A stretch of 62,000 nucleotides of DNA. It comes from Chrysomallon squamiferum (lineage: Eukaryota; Mollusca; Gastropoda; Neomphalida; Peltospiridae). The position numbers were made by a program, and so were the translations under genes. This document shows, in pieces, positions 1 to 14,800 of the stretch. The first letter of the stretch is position 1. Each line of letters begins with the position of its first letter. The notes beneath the pieces are model-generated. The model searched no databases and was not told the origin of the DNA. It saw only the letters and a list, made by a program, of their open reading frames with translations. The stretch covers positions 11,643,288-11,705,287 of the forward strand of contig CM022673.1 of the NCBI GenBank assembly GCA_012295275.1, read 5' to 3'.

Positions 1-121
1 AGCAGCAGAGATATTTTTCCTGTATGAACTCGTTTGGGCCCGATGATTTTGATCCACACGTTGCTGTCGGTACCGTTGTCCTCTCCATCACCTGTTGTCA
101 GTTTTATAGTGTATGGGACAG
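1..121 (-). CDS. LOXHD1: LOXHD1 PLAT 12, first part (cut by the window edge)
   Basis: The exon starts after the acceptor TTTCCAG at 122-126 and encodes [20 protein letters not shown] followed by [19 protein letters not shown] before the window ends. It opens another PLAT sandwich. The consensus AGTDANV is here NGTDSNV, as in human PLAT 12, where the motif is also atypical (AATDSRA). The remainder of this domain and about three more PLAT units are expected beyond the left edge. Confidence 0.9.
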
Positions 122-1580
122 CTGGAAAAAAAACCCAGTGAAGTTTTGTTCATTTACATAACTGATGTAATTGCCATGTTATTTGTTATATTAATTGTTA
201 TGTTATGTCTTATATTAGCTGTTATAGATAGCTATCATATCTCTGCTAGTCAAAAATCAATATAGATATTTTATAAATTTAAAAAAATTGTAATTTTCTT
301 CTCAAACAGTATCAAAATGCATTTAGAAATATATATATATATGCTAAAAGAAAATATGTATATGAATAAGGCAGATGTGACTATTCCTCCCAAAACCAAC
401 TAGATTTACATAATTTGCTGACAAATCTTTCTAAGAAAATGAGCTGCAAAATTTTTATTTAAGTTGCAGTATTACAGCAATGACAGTCGAAGTTACTGCA
501 ACTTTGCAATAATTCAATATCATTACTATTACTATTACTACTATTATTATTATTCTTATTATTATTTAATACATTTCCATATTTAAAACAATATCAGGAA
601 AAAAACTGACTCCATACATTTATATATACTTTCTTCCTTTTTTTAATCTGGTCATAACTTCATTGTTAGCCAAAGTTTGGAGTCTTTTGCAATTTGTTTT
701 TTACCATTACAAGTACACTGTGGTGAAAACTACTTACTTGGACCTTCTGGTACTCGTTCAAGGGAAAGAGATGACCGCTTGACCCTCGGGCTTTTCGAGA
801 ATGGGTCACTTGACTGGTAGGAGTCAATGCTGGACATTGAGCCAAAAGCAGTTGAACGAAGAGTGCCTGTACTTGACATTTCACCATCATATCCCTTTAA
901 CACAATAAATAAATAAATAAATAAATAAAAGAGTAAAAATTAAAAATTAAAAATCAAAAACAAATAATTACAAATCAGACTGATCACAAAGAATAAATAG
1001 TAAAAAATGAATTACACTAAATCAGTAACTGAATAAAAATAAATTACTGTTAATTAATTTTTTTTTAAAAGATGCACATTTTTAATGGATCCTAATAGGA
1101 TACATTTAAATGTCTTTATATAAAATGCCCCTACAACTTTGTCATATTTTTTATGTTTTCAAAGTAAGTTTGCCAAACTTAAAATATTTTATAAAATAAA
1201 ATATAAATAATATTAAAAAAAACTATAAATAAAATTAAACATAACAATCTAAAAGACACTATTTTTTTTCCTGTTTGTATTGATATTTTTGCCAAAATAA
1301 ACTACACACAGACACATATATATTTCAAAAATAAAATTCAAAATAAAAAATAAATTTAGATGAACCTTAATATAAAGTGTTCGTTCTATTTTGCCATCTT
1401 CCTTGTTTTTCGCCAGCCATCGCTCGCAGTGGAAGATGTACTTGTTCTTGCCTGGCTCTTCTATTTCTATGCGGTCCAGCTTCCACGCAGGGTTAAGCAT
1501 TGCGTTGTCATGACGAACCTTCACCTTGTAAATGTCTCCCAAGTCTGCAGCTTCCACAGTAAATATGTCAGTCTGTGAAC

Positions 1581-1618
<38 letters not shown>

Positions 1619-2465
1619 TAATAATAATAATAATAACAACAATAACAATGACAATAATAATAAGTAAAAAAATAATAATAGTAGTAATAATAATAGTAAT
1701 AATAACAATAATGATAATAATAATAATAATTAAATAATAATGATAATAACTTTACCAAAAAAATTGAATAATAATGATGATGATAATAATAAAATGATAA
1801 TAATGATAATAATAATAAAAAATAATTATGATAATAATAATGATAACGATGATGATACTAATGAGACTTTTAACCAGGAAGATGATAATAACATTGACAA
1901 TAATGATGATGATGGTTAAAGATTATAATAGTAATAAGAGTAACAAATAATAATCATTTTAATATTTACACTCCATTCACACACACATAAAAGTACAACT
2001 CCATTCACACACACACACACACAAAAGTACAATTCCATTTACACACACACACACACACAAAAAAGTATTATATATCCTTACATGGCCTTTCTCAAACTTG
2101 TCTCTGTGTGTCTCTGATTCGGACAGCTTTCTCTCCCCAGTGTCTCCCTTGTTTCCAAATATTGTGAGAAAAACATTAGCGTCTGTCCCAGCCCCAGACA
2201 CATTGGCAGTGACCACATGCACTTTGTACTTCTTCACTGAAATTGTGAACAAAACAGTGAGCATGTACCAAACACTGTGTGTGTTTGAGCTAAGTTCACA
2301 CAAAACAATGCTTTATTTTTACAAACTGTTTATCAAATATATGTTTTGTTTTGTTTGGGAAGATGAAAAAAAACAATGAAATAAATAAGTAAGTAAAAAA
2401 AAAAAAAAATAAAAAAAAAATAAGTAAGTAAAAAAAAAAAAAAATAAAAAAAATAAATAAATAAG

Positions 2466-2497
<32 letters not shown>

Positions 2498-5400
2498 AAC
2501 CCTCCTCAAAATAATAATTAATTAATCATAAAAAAAAGGAAAAAAGACACATATAATTTTTAAAAAAAAGAAATAATAAAAATGTAGCCTTAACTCATAA
2601 TAAGTGGAATAATGTCAATTATTTGTCTGTTTGTTTTCTTGGAGGTTGGTCAAGTCTGTTTTTTACCTTCCAGTTTGTCTTTGATCTTCTGGTTAAGTTT
2701 CTTCACCTCTCCGTCTTTCTGTATAATTTCTTTCTCTGCTTTGACAGGAACAAGTTCTCGGATAATTGAGTTGTCATCTTCGTCAGCCGCCAGCCATCGC
2801 TCACATGGAAATGTGTAGGTTGTTGAACCCTGAAATGCCGATACAGACATTATAACAATAATTGTTTTAAATTTTTATTTTCAAACTCATGCAACCCAAT
2901 TTTAAAATAATCAAATAAATAAATAATTAATAAAATTTCAAAACCAATGTTGATTTCAGAACATGAAAAAATAAATATGTTTCTAAATAAATTGTAAATA
3001 AAAAAAAAAAAGAAAAGAAAGAGGATAGTAAAATGAATTAAATTTGAAAATAATCATACCAAACATTAAATACATTTTAAATAAAATCTTAAAACTGGAA
3101 AAACTCCACCTATAAATATATAAATAAAAATACATAAATAAACAATAATATTATTTATATTTCATAAAATTTTTAAAATATCATTATAATAATTATTACC
3201 ACTGGTTTATACTTACATGTACCGGCTGTACATAAATTGTACAGATGAATGCACACACAGGCAAGGGCAGAATCAGAAGATTAAAAAAAAAAAAGAACAG
3301 ATTGAAACACAGAGTTTTTGATTTGCAAAAAACCAGACATATTTTGATTCTTAAACAAAGAAAAAAAATGGAAAAAGATTATTAAAGAAAATTAAAATGA
3401 ATTATCTGTTAACAAAAGCTAAGTCAGATGAGGATCCAGAATGATTTTATGAAGCAGGGGTCAGAGTGGAGTCAGAACTCTCAGTGCAAAAGGACATTTC
3501 AGTTTAAATTTTTACTTTTTTTTTTGAGCATCTTTCCTTAAAAACAATAAGCCATCTTTAATTTATTTTCAGTATCAAAAGTCTATGTATTGACCATTTT
3601 GTTTTTTAGGTGTTTTTTATACTGGCAACTCTCCCATCCCATTTTGTTTTTTAGCTGTTTTTTTATACTGGTAACTCTCCCATCAACAGAAAAGGCTGAC
3701 ATCCCCTCTATATTAATTGCTGGATCCTCCTCTGTACATGTCCACTATACTATACATATTATTAACAAAAGCAAAGAATATAGAATGTTAAGAAAAACAA
3801 ACAGTGCTGAGTATTAAAATATGAGAACATAAAGTCAAAAATATGAATACAGTTTTAGAATAACTAGTAAATTATACTAAAATTTACTTAGATTTCTAAT
3901 CTGTTGTAAGTATAAAGTAACTAAAAAGACTAAATCTAGAGTTAAAATTGAAATTCATACTTTAAATATGAAGTTATTAAGAAATAATGAAACAATAATG
4001 GAAGAATTTAAAACACTATAAAGGAAAAACAGAAGATTTTTCACAAATTAAAAGAAAATAATAACTACTGACATACTGAATTTATGGTTTATTAATTTAC
4101 GAGAGAGAGAAGACAGATTTTGCTATGGATATTAAAATTATTATTAAACTTTTTTCTGTTCCTGAGGTTGGCAACATTTATAGCTGGGAGATGTTAAAAA
4201 AAAATTATAAAGAAAAAACAGAAGTTATTTCATAAATTAAAATGTAATGAAGTTTTGGTTTATTAATTTATGAGAGAAAGAACACAGATTTTACTGTGAA
4301 TATTAAACTTTTTGGCAACATTTATAGTTGGGTAGTGAGTAGAATGGAGAAATAATAACCATAATTTCCTAATCTACAGTCTTCAGTATTTAATGTTTTA
4401 AAGTAATCAGTTCATGAAGTAATCTGAGGTAAGTAAAAGCTCCTGTTGGCAGCTTTGTTATCACTGGGGACTGTATGATCATGTGACATAACAAACTGCT
4501 GCCTAGGGTTTACAGGACAAGACCTGAGATAACTGCTAGTGAATCAATGAATACATATACATTTCATTTACGTAAAAATATTTTGTTACTAATATACGTA
4601 ATTTTTCAGATATAAATTTTTTGTAATATGAAAATAAAAGACAGGTAATAGACTTTCCAATGGGTAGGAGAGCATGACATTTTATAAATTAATTGTAAAC
4701 ATTTGCCAAAAAAAAAAAATAATAAAATAATAAAATAAAATAAAATAAAATAAAATAAAATAAAATAATAAAATAAAATAAAATAAAAAAATAAAATAAA
4801 ATAAAATAAAATAATAAAATAAAATAATAAAATAAAATAAAATAATAAAATAAAATAAAATAAAATAAAATAAAATAAAATAAAATAATAAAATAAAAAA
4901 AATAAAATAAAATAAAATAAAATAAAATAAAATAAAATAAAATAAAATAAAATAAAGTAAAATAAAATAAAGTAAAATAAAATAATATAAATAAAACAAA
5001 TAAAAAAGAAATAGCCTAAAAGTCCACCAAGGAGGATTGACCCTGCAATGTATCACACTTCATAAGTAGTTTTTTCATGTCTTGTGTGAACTCTCTAGAC
5101 ACCACATCTATCCCTTTAATATCACAAAGCTTTAATTTGAGAGATTTATTTAACAGTTAAATATTTATTCTAATATACTGCTGGATAACTGCAGGCATTA
5201 GATAACAGTAGGACAGCATTTTATTGGATATAATAGATATTCAAGCTATAAGCACTGTTATTAATTGCAAAAACATGTTAATGCTATGATATTTTATAAT
5301 GATTAGCATATATGAATACATTTGTAGAATGCAACAAACAGTTTATACCTTGCCAGATTCGTGCAGTTTTCTGACTTCCACTTTATGTAGATGCCAGCCT

Positions 5401-7447
5401 GCACCAAAGCCTGAACCATCATGTCCAATAATCAACTTCTCTATAGTGTTTCCAACATCTTCCATCTGGTAATCAAAATACATCATTCATTACTAATAAA
5501 TTATTATTACTATCTTTGACATTATTACACTCAGCACGCAGTTATTCCATTTGTGTTGCCAAAACCTTTAATGCACCTGGATTTATATTGATTACTGACA
5601 TATACTTTTAATACCTAAATCAAAAAAAAAAAAAATAAATAAATAAATAAATAAATAAATTTAGTTTAAAATTAATGATCATACTGAAAAAAACCCAATG
5701 ATAAACAAAGGTATAAGCATCACCTCAATGACAAACTTGTCAACCGATCCACGGCTGAACCTGTCTTTTCTTTCTTTCTTGTTTGGACACAAAGACTTTC
5801 GGTCTGTGCAGACATCTTTGCCGTAGAGAGCCACAAAAACATCGGCATCAGTGCCAGCACTGCTGATGTCACTGGTGTATGTTGTTATTTCGTAGGGAAT
5901 ACCTAGCAACAGCAACAACAAATACAAGAACGTTTGTTTAACGGCATTAAATGAATTATTAAATGAGCAGATATTTAGGTAGTGAATGCATATATTAATG
6001 CATGTTGCCTATGTCAGAAAAGAATATAAAAAGGTTTTTGTTATGTGACTGGAGTGGATAATAATGTAGCCAGGAGGACTGAACATGTAATGTACAACCT
6101 GTCAAATCATTTCTCCATCAGAAATCAAGTGTGTTTTGGGCTATATTAAATTTATGATAAGTCACCAATGAAAATAATCTTTTTTTTTTTTAAATCTCAA
6201 GTTAATTTCCTTTCTAGCTAAGATGTTCTTATCTGAAATAATCCCAACTGATTATGTTTGGCAACATGCTTAAAACCAAATCTGAATGATACTTTTGTTT
6301 TTAAAAATAATTTTTTGACTGCAGAACTTATTCTGAAGGAAATACAAGTATTCAATGTTATTGATATTGTTTTTGCAGATCTGAAATTTAACTAAACCAC
6401 AAAACAGATATGTGCAGATGACTCACAAGGGTTGTAATCTTCAGTTGCCAGTTCCTGTGGGTACAGTTCTCTTTCCAGCAAACCGTCATCCTCTTTCAGA
6501 CTGAGCCACCTTCCACACGGAAACGTCCACGTTTTACCCAGAGATGGGGCATCGATGACAACCTTGTCCAGCTGCCACGCTGCACCTCCACCAGCATTGT
6601 CGTGACCAATCCTGAGTTTAAAAAATTAAAAAATTATCTCCACTATTCAGATTTAACAAATGATGACATACAGTTAATAGCTGTGAGAACATTTTGTATC
6701 TGTATTAAATAAACAGAATTTTGACCAGTGTTTAGTTAAGTGATTAGTTTTAAAAGTGGGACTTGCTGGGATAAACATCTGACACATGAAATGTAATTTC
6801 ACATTCTCTCCACTCTAACCAATGTTCTAACAGACTAACACTTTCTTGGGTAATCTCCTTCCTTCTATAATTTACACTTAAGTATTCTATATTCTTATAC
6901 TTTGATTGCTTATTAATAACATTCTAATTTACTAATTAACTCACTGCCTGACTGAACTTTTTTTTATTTTTCATAATGAAGCACTGAAATGTTAATTATT
7001 TGTTTATTTCTAAAAACACCTTGTGCATCATCAAATATGTCTCAATACTGATAATATATTATTACGTATATAAATATAACAAAATCTTACTTAACTTTTT
7101 TCAAGTTACCAAAATGACCTACCAGAACTGATAATAGATTATTACATATATAAGGAGAAAATCTTACTTAATTTTCTTCAAGTCACCAATGTCAGCAACT
7201 TCTACTTCAAACTTGTCAGTGTGTCCTCTCTGGAACTTGTTCTTGTTTGTCAGTGATGTCTTGAGGTATATTTTGTCTGAGAGAAATGAAATACATGAAT
7301 AAAAAATGTTTAATGAATAGTTTTTGTGTAGGCATAAAGAATTACTGAAAGAAAAGAAATGAAAAGAAAATCAGATGAAAACTAAAATATAAATTTAAAT
7401 ATTTTTCTAAACTTCATCATTTTAACTGTTTTATAATTTTGGTATGC

Positions 7448-7478
<31 letters not shown>

Positions 7479-7509
7479 GTTATGCTGAATGTGAAACAAT
7501 ATGCATATG

Positions 7510-7553
<44 letters not shown>

Positions 7554-7996
7554 CATATATATATACATACATACATATATAGATATAAATTAGTTATTTC
7601 ATATTCCATGTTATTATTTTTTTAAAAATACAATATTTATGCATACTTTTATAAATAAACAGAAAATTTGTTTACTGTTTGACAACAACTGTATAAACTG
7701 TACTTACTAGAATTGTTCTTTTCTCCACACAGGTCAATGTAAACATTAGCATCCGTGCCAGCTCCAAAGTCTTTACCCGTTGTCACCATTATGTGGTATG
7801 TTGTCATTGCAGCTGTAATGCAGAGCATATTGAAATCAACTGATCAACATACTGAAACTGTGTTAGTGCTATTATTTTACTAGAAAATGTAAAAAAAATT
7901 GCAAACATTTCTTGAAATAACTGCTGAAATAACAATAGGTATTTGATCGTGGATAGATTGTTTTTGTATATTATGCAACATAACAGTGTATATGTT

Positions 7997-8036
<40 letters not shown>

Positions 8037-8857
8037 TTTAAATATAGATATAGATTTAGATATTGATACAAACAGACATATATAAATGTATGTGTGTATT
8101 TGCATTAACAAACATCCATATTATGAGTATATTAATGTGTGGATGTAGTTGTTGAAATTTGTTGATATTACTAATAAATCATTATTACATACAGAGGCAA
8201 TTTCTAATTAAACCTAAAATTTTCCTTTCCTTTCCTTAAACCCATTCTCCCAATTTACAAATTTGTGTGGCTGCTGCATAGGCCAACCAGTCAGATGTCG
8301 CACAATGTAATTTTGAGTTACAGCCTCTTAATGCAGAGAAATGTTTTGTGAAAAGACCTAATTCTCTGATACAAAATCTGTAATTATTCTGAAAGTTTTA
8401 ATCCGATTTGGATAATTCAAAAAGCATTTTGATCTGTAGAAATATTGTTTATCTTATTCCACAAGTTTTGATCATTTTCACCATGTGGACTGGTTATTGT
8501 ATGCTGTCACATATTTGTCTGTATGAAGTACTCTTTTTAAACATCCAACCTTTTATTTCTAGAGCAATTTCATCTCTGACTGCCGTGGAGTCCTTTCCGC
8601 TGAGTTTTTTCTTTAACAGCGGGTCCACGGGCACAAGATCTCTTGCAATCTGACCATCTTCCTTAGAGACTGCCAGCCACCTCTGACATGGGAAGAAATA
8701 ACTAAATAAAACAGAAAAATATATGAGAAAAATAAATAAGATTTATTCTTGATTCTCCTTCTTTTTTCATTAAATTTTTTTTTTTCATTATTATTATTAC
8801 AGCTGTAAATGTTTTTGTAAAAAATGCTTTGGGATGTTATTATTTTTTTTGTGGGCT

Positions 8858-8896
<39 letters not shown>

Positions 8897-11800
8897 ATGT
8901 GAGTGAATACGTTATATGTATGTGTGTGTGTATTTATCATAAATAATTTAAAGTAAAAAGATTAAGTTTTAGTCACTTAACATACTATTAGCATTTTTTA
9001 AAAATGAAGATTAATTAATTTGTGTTTACTTTTTCTTTCGCCTTTTATCTGTGACCTCTATCCTGTCCAGAAACCAATCAGCACCTCCAAGTTTGTTGTC
9101 ATGGCGAATTCTTAACTTTGTCAATGTACCCAGATCAACAGCTTTTACTGTGAAGATGTCTTCCTGAAATTACATAAATCAGTTTTTAATAATGTACACG
9201 TTAAACCGTTTACATATATATACACTGAAACAGGTGTTGAAGACATTTTCCTAAAAGAATATAAAGCAGCACAAAATAATATATAAATGTGTTCTATTCT
9301 TAACATCGTTAATATACAAAACTATGTAAGGGAGATAATCCTGCCTCCATCTGAAAGAGAATGGATAAATGAAAATTTGTTCAACAAAATTACAACGTGT
9401 TGTTCAACGTGTATTTTGTTAACTCTATGAGGCTAAAAGCTATTTTGATTAATTAGCAATAAGGGATCTTTAATATGCACCTTCCTATTGGCTGGAGAAC
9501 ATGTACTGTGCATTGTGTTATACTCTTAATGGCAAGATTAATCAAAAATAAAAGTCTGTTATAAAAATCAATCAGTATTGGCTGTCATTAAAACCATCTC
9601 AACCAAAAATAAACATAACAAACATAAACACAAATATCAACACAGTAATAATAATAATAATAATAACAATAATGATAACAAACAAATAAAGAAATAAAGA
9701 AATAGTTAAATAAATAGTTAAATAAATAAATAAATAAATAAACAAATGACAGTAACTAACCTGATTCTTTTCAAACTTGTTGAAGTGATTTGACTTGTCG
9801 AGATGTCTTTCACCAGAGTCACTTTTCTCCCCATGCAAAGTCAGAAACACATTGGCATCCGTGCCTCCCCAGCTCACATCACCCGTGTACACTTTGACTT
9901 CATACTCCACCTCTGTGAAAAAAACACGTAACTGTCGTAACACACAGCCTAATTCACGTCAAATGTTTTACGAAATGTTAGATGTGTTTATATTCAAACA
10001 AATGTGTTTGTTTTATCATTATTACTTTATTACGATAAAGTGTGGAAAAAGATTATCAATAAATGTTTGTATTTAGACATTGTACACACATTTTGCTTTC
10101 TAAACACTGTTAATGGTGAAAAATCTAAATTAATTTACTTTTTACAAATTTAGGCTGATGTGATGACTAACACATCCATATTTGTTCATACACACACAAC
10201 ACACACGCGCAATGCATATAGTTGTTTTAACTTTGATATTTATATGATGTACGAATAATCAATCGCAGTGAAATTTAATTTATAAAGTGAATTCCATGCA
10301 GCCATATTCATACTGGTTGTGTGATCTGCTATATTTCCATGCCACTTTGTCGTACTGTACATGCAGTGTAACCAATTATTCTATTGCATCAGCAGTATCA
10401 ATTTATCATTTATTTGTTTATACAGGTAATACTAAAATAACACCAACTGATGACAGATCCCAGATTTATGAAAAATATTGGGTGACATGATTTGTAATAG
10501 ATATAGCTTAAAAAAATCTTCTTTTTTTTTCTCTGATTAATCTTTAACAACATTAAACAAAATAAAAAAATTACAAATGGAGTATACAGCTTACTGAGGT
10601 TATTTTTTATACAACAAGAAAAGCACATTCATCTAGGTTAGCTAAAATTTCATAAATATATTGCTGCGTACACACTTGTACTAGCATTCATGATGCAAAT
10701 ATCAACAGCAACAACATATTTTAGCATGTTGACCTAATATCTAGCATATAAATGGATAATCACACATATACACACACATACAAATACAAAATTAAATAAT
10801 CACATGCTCACACACATCTTTGGAAACATCTGTACCAGATACACACAGATATATATAGCAACAATATAAAACAATTATTTCAAAATTAAAAAATCCAGTG
10901 ATTAATTTTTGTGTTGTACATACATGGGCACATGCATATGTATTTTTGGATAATTCACTAGCATGCCTATTGTATGGAAAAGAGGCAAAACAAACATAAA
11001 AATGTGAAGATGAAATTATTGTTTCAACTTGAAGTGTATCCATCTATCTCTTCACCATTATTGGTCATCTAACTGTAAACAATCTGAACAATGATATCCA
11101 ATCTTTGTACAGGATTGACGAAAATATGACACAAAACATCTGAGATTCAGTCTTAACAGAATTTATTGTGACTGCAGTCATTAAATGTTTGTAGCAGTTT
11201 GAAGTGTATCATATGAATTAACAGAATAAATACTGTAATTATTCATGTATAATAATTATATACATCCTAAATTATGGAAAACATAAATATCTTGAAATAT
11301 TTGGATGTTGTGTATAATATGAACTCCTAATTTTTTGAAACAAAAATCTCTATGAAAGAAGTGTGAACTATAAATTAATAAATGTGATATATTAATAAGC
11401 TTCCTTGTAATTCATTTGTTTTTATGAGCAATATTAGACAAAAAATAGTATTGTAAAAAATATTTGAGCACTGTAGGTTTTGAACTTCATGTATAAATCT
11501 CACTTTGATGGAAGTCACAATGATGGAACTACAAGTGAATTTGAAAATGTGTTCTGATGTGTCTAAGTGAATAAGAAACTAAAGAGGATGTGACTAAATT
11601 CAAAATTTACAGTAAGAAAATAATATTTTATTTTCCTCATTTCAGTTATAAATGAAAAATAAATATTATGTTTGTTTTGCCTTAAATTAATCAGTGTTTA
11701 TCATACTTACTGTTCTTATCACCTATCATGAAAGGAATTCAAAAATATTTTTAAAATTGCAAGTCATTATCTTTCACATAAATAAATGGAGTACATAAAT

Positions 11801-14800
11801 AAAATAAATGTGTCTAGTACTAGCATATTAAATACTTAAAAATAAATAAAGAAAAGAATGTGCAAAAAAAACCCCAAAAAAAAAAAGGAATAAACAGATT
11901 TATACTTTAACTAAATAATAATAAATAAATCAGTGAATAGATAAATGAAAGAAAAAAAAAAGGAATAAAGAATAATCATATCTAAATATAAAAAATCAAC
12001 AATTATGGAATGAAAAAAGAGAAAAAGATTTACTAATAAAATAAATTACTAATAAATTACTAATATTAACACTAATACTAACACTATTATTTATGATATT
12101 ATTAATAATACTGAGCATTTTGTAAAATCAGAAACAAGAATAGCTCTTAAAAAGAAAAATAACCAACAAAAAACCAAAACTGTAATGTAAAATAAAATAA
12201 AAGTTTACCTTCTAAGGATCCATCCAAAGGTCGTCCATTTTTATCAGTGGGTACAAATTCTCTGACTATTGCTTTATCATCTTCACCTTTGGAAAACCAC
12301 CTTTGAAAAAAAAATTAAATTAAAAAAGAAATTACAAATTTATTAAAAAATATGAAAAAATAAATAAAAATCAAATCAAGATTGGTAACATGTATTTAAT
12401 ACCTCATCTGTTTTTACAGAAGATAAGAAAAAGGGAAAAAGCAACTTATATAAATCTCTACAGCAGCTGTCATACTTTTTTATTAGGAAAGGTTGGTTAC
12501 CTATTTACAAAAAACCAGTAGTCTTCTGTGTTTGTTCCACCATATACTTCATCATCTGTTTCTTCTTCACTTGCCTTTCGCTGTTTCTTCTTTCTACGAG
12601 ATGCACGTGGACTAGTGTCAGAGTCATCATCATCTATGTCAGAACGGTATGACGACAGTATAGACTGACGTCGCTGTTCTGCTGACAGACTTCGTTTGCC
12701 TCGCCTTCTTGCACCTGTGAGAGGCTTTCTCTGGATTAGAATCTGAAATAAAAAGTGATTACTGTTATGAAGTTTATTAAATATTTTCTTTTTCTGTTTG
12801 TATGTATAGTAGGGAACACCCGGTTACAGTTTTACAAACATCAGCTTTAGCCTGAGAAGGTGAGAATGTCTTGATGCAGCAAAGCTGTACTGAGATACAC
12901 AGAACCACCTGATCTGAAAATGTATCTAGTCATCACATATTACCCTGAATACAGTTACTGCAGGATATAACATATGGATTATGACCTGTTTTAGAAACAG
13001 ATTTATTGAGAATGTTAACCTTTTTCTGAATTAGCATCTGTAATTTAAGATAACTAAGTAAGATGATAGTAAAGAGAAAAATCTACCAATTCTCTTGATC
13101 CCTAAATGGACTTTCTTGTATAAAAGTAAGATAAAAAAAAAAAAAAAAAAAAAAAAAATAAAATAACATTTTTACCTTTTCTAGAAACCACCCAGACATC
13201 TTGCCTGTTCCATCATGTCCAACTCTCAGTTTCTTCAACTGACCAATGTCCAGTGCCTCCACCTAAATTATTGTGAACAAAATTTGTAATTTATTTTATT
13301 GAAGTCCAAAAGCAGATTTGTAAATTTATAAAATTGAAAAATTAAAATTATAACTTTAAATTTCAGAAGAATAAAGTTCTTTTACAAGTTTAATAAGATT
13401 TTTAGAATGGTCCAAAGTAATTTTAAAATTTATTAAATATTCTAGTGATATTAATGTTGTTTTAAAAATATAAAAGATATTCTAGCACTATCAAAGTGAC
13501 TTTATAAGAATATATAGAAATTCAGAAACTGTAATTGCTGTTTTAAAAGTACAAGTAAAAATTATGTAAATACTGAAGTCTAGACAGAAATTCTGAAAGT
13601 GTAGAAGTAGTCTAAAAAGCATAAATATAAATTCTAGAAACAAAGATTTACAAATGTAAATAGTAGTTCTGTTAAACTATAAACTGTGGAAGGCTCAAAA
13701 TGTTTTTTGTATACCTTAAACTTATCCACTTTGCCCTGCTCAAAGTTGTCAGTTTTGTTTCGAAGGAGCAGTTCTTCTGTTTTCTTGTTGTTTTCTCCAT
13801 ACATCTGAATGAAGACATTGGCGTCTGTTCCTGCCAATGCCTTGTCTCCTGTCCAGACAGTGATTTCATAGGGAATCACTGAAACAGAGTTTACTTAATG
13901 TTTACACATCTAGGAAAGTGGTATTTAAAAACAAGACACACACACGTACAACACATATGTACCACACAGAGGCAAAACCCATGTGTAATCAAAGAAACAA
14001 ATGAGTATATATATACAAAACAGCTATTACCACCAGTGATTCATAAACAAGACAAGTTCATAGAAAAAGTTTAAATCAAATATTATTGAAAATATTTTAA
14101 TTAAAAGAGTTCCAAAACTTCAATAAGAAAAAAAAAAATTGTGCTGACCCATTAAAATAGTACTATTAATTATAATACACAAACTAAATAAATTAATTAA
14201 AAAAAAAAAAAATTAGATTCAAGGATTTATTCTAATATTATAATTATTTTTGAACATTCATGTGTGATAACACTGAATTACAAAAACATAAAATTGATTA
14301 CGTTTTGAAACTTTTACGGATCTGATCACATTGTTATTTCACCTTTCCAAATACACTCAACACATGATGATATAAAAATCCGCAAAAAATTTACACCATA
14401 AATTAAAAATTATCTCTGACCTTTCTCTCTTTGCTCTTTAATTGATGGTTCCAGTTCTATCTCTATTTGTTTATCATCCATGTTGATGGCGAGCCAGCGG
14501 TGTGCAGCGAATTGATAATGCAGTCCACGAGATGGAATATCTATCTGAACACTGTCCAGAAACCAACCAGCTCCAGGCCGACTGCCATCGTGTCCAATTC
14601 TGATCTTCTTAATCTGAAGTGTTTCCAAAAAAACATGACATAGAGTTATTTCCCTCCACAGCAATTTGAAGAGTTTCAAATGATAGAGTTATTTCCCTCT
14701 ACAGCTATTTGAAGAGTTTCAAATGACAGAGTTATTTCCCTCTACAGCAATTTGAAGAGTTTCAAATGATAGAGTTATTTCCCTCCACAGCTATCTGAAG

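Noticed and set aside
1249-1758. 169-residue minus-strand ORF with long Tyr runs
   Set aside because: Only 1366-1572 is a LOXHD1 exon; the Tyr runs are a translated (AAT)n array and the rest is intron beyond the donor.
4682-5056. 124-residue Phe/Tyr/Leu-rich ORF
   Set aside because: Translation of an (AAAAT)n microsatellite.
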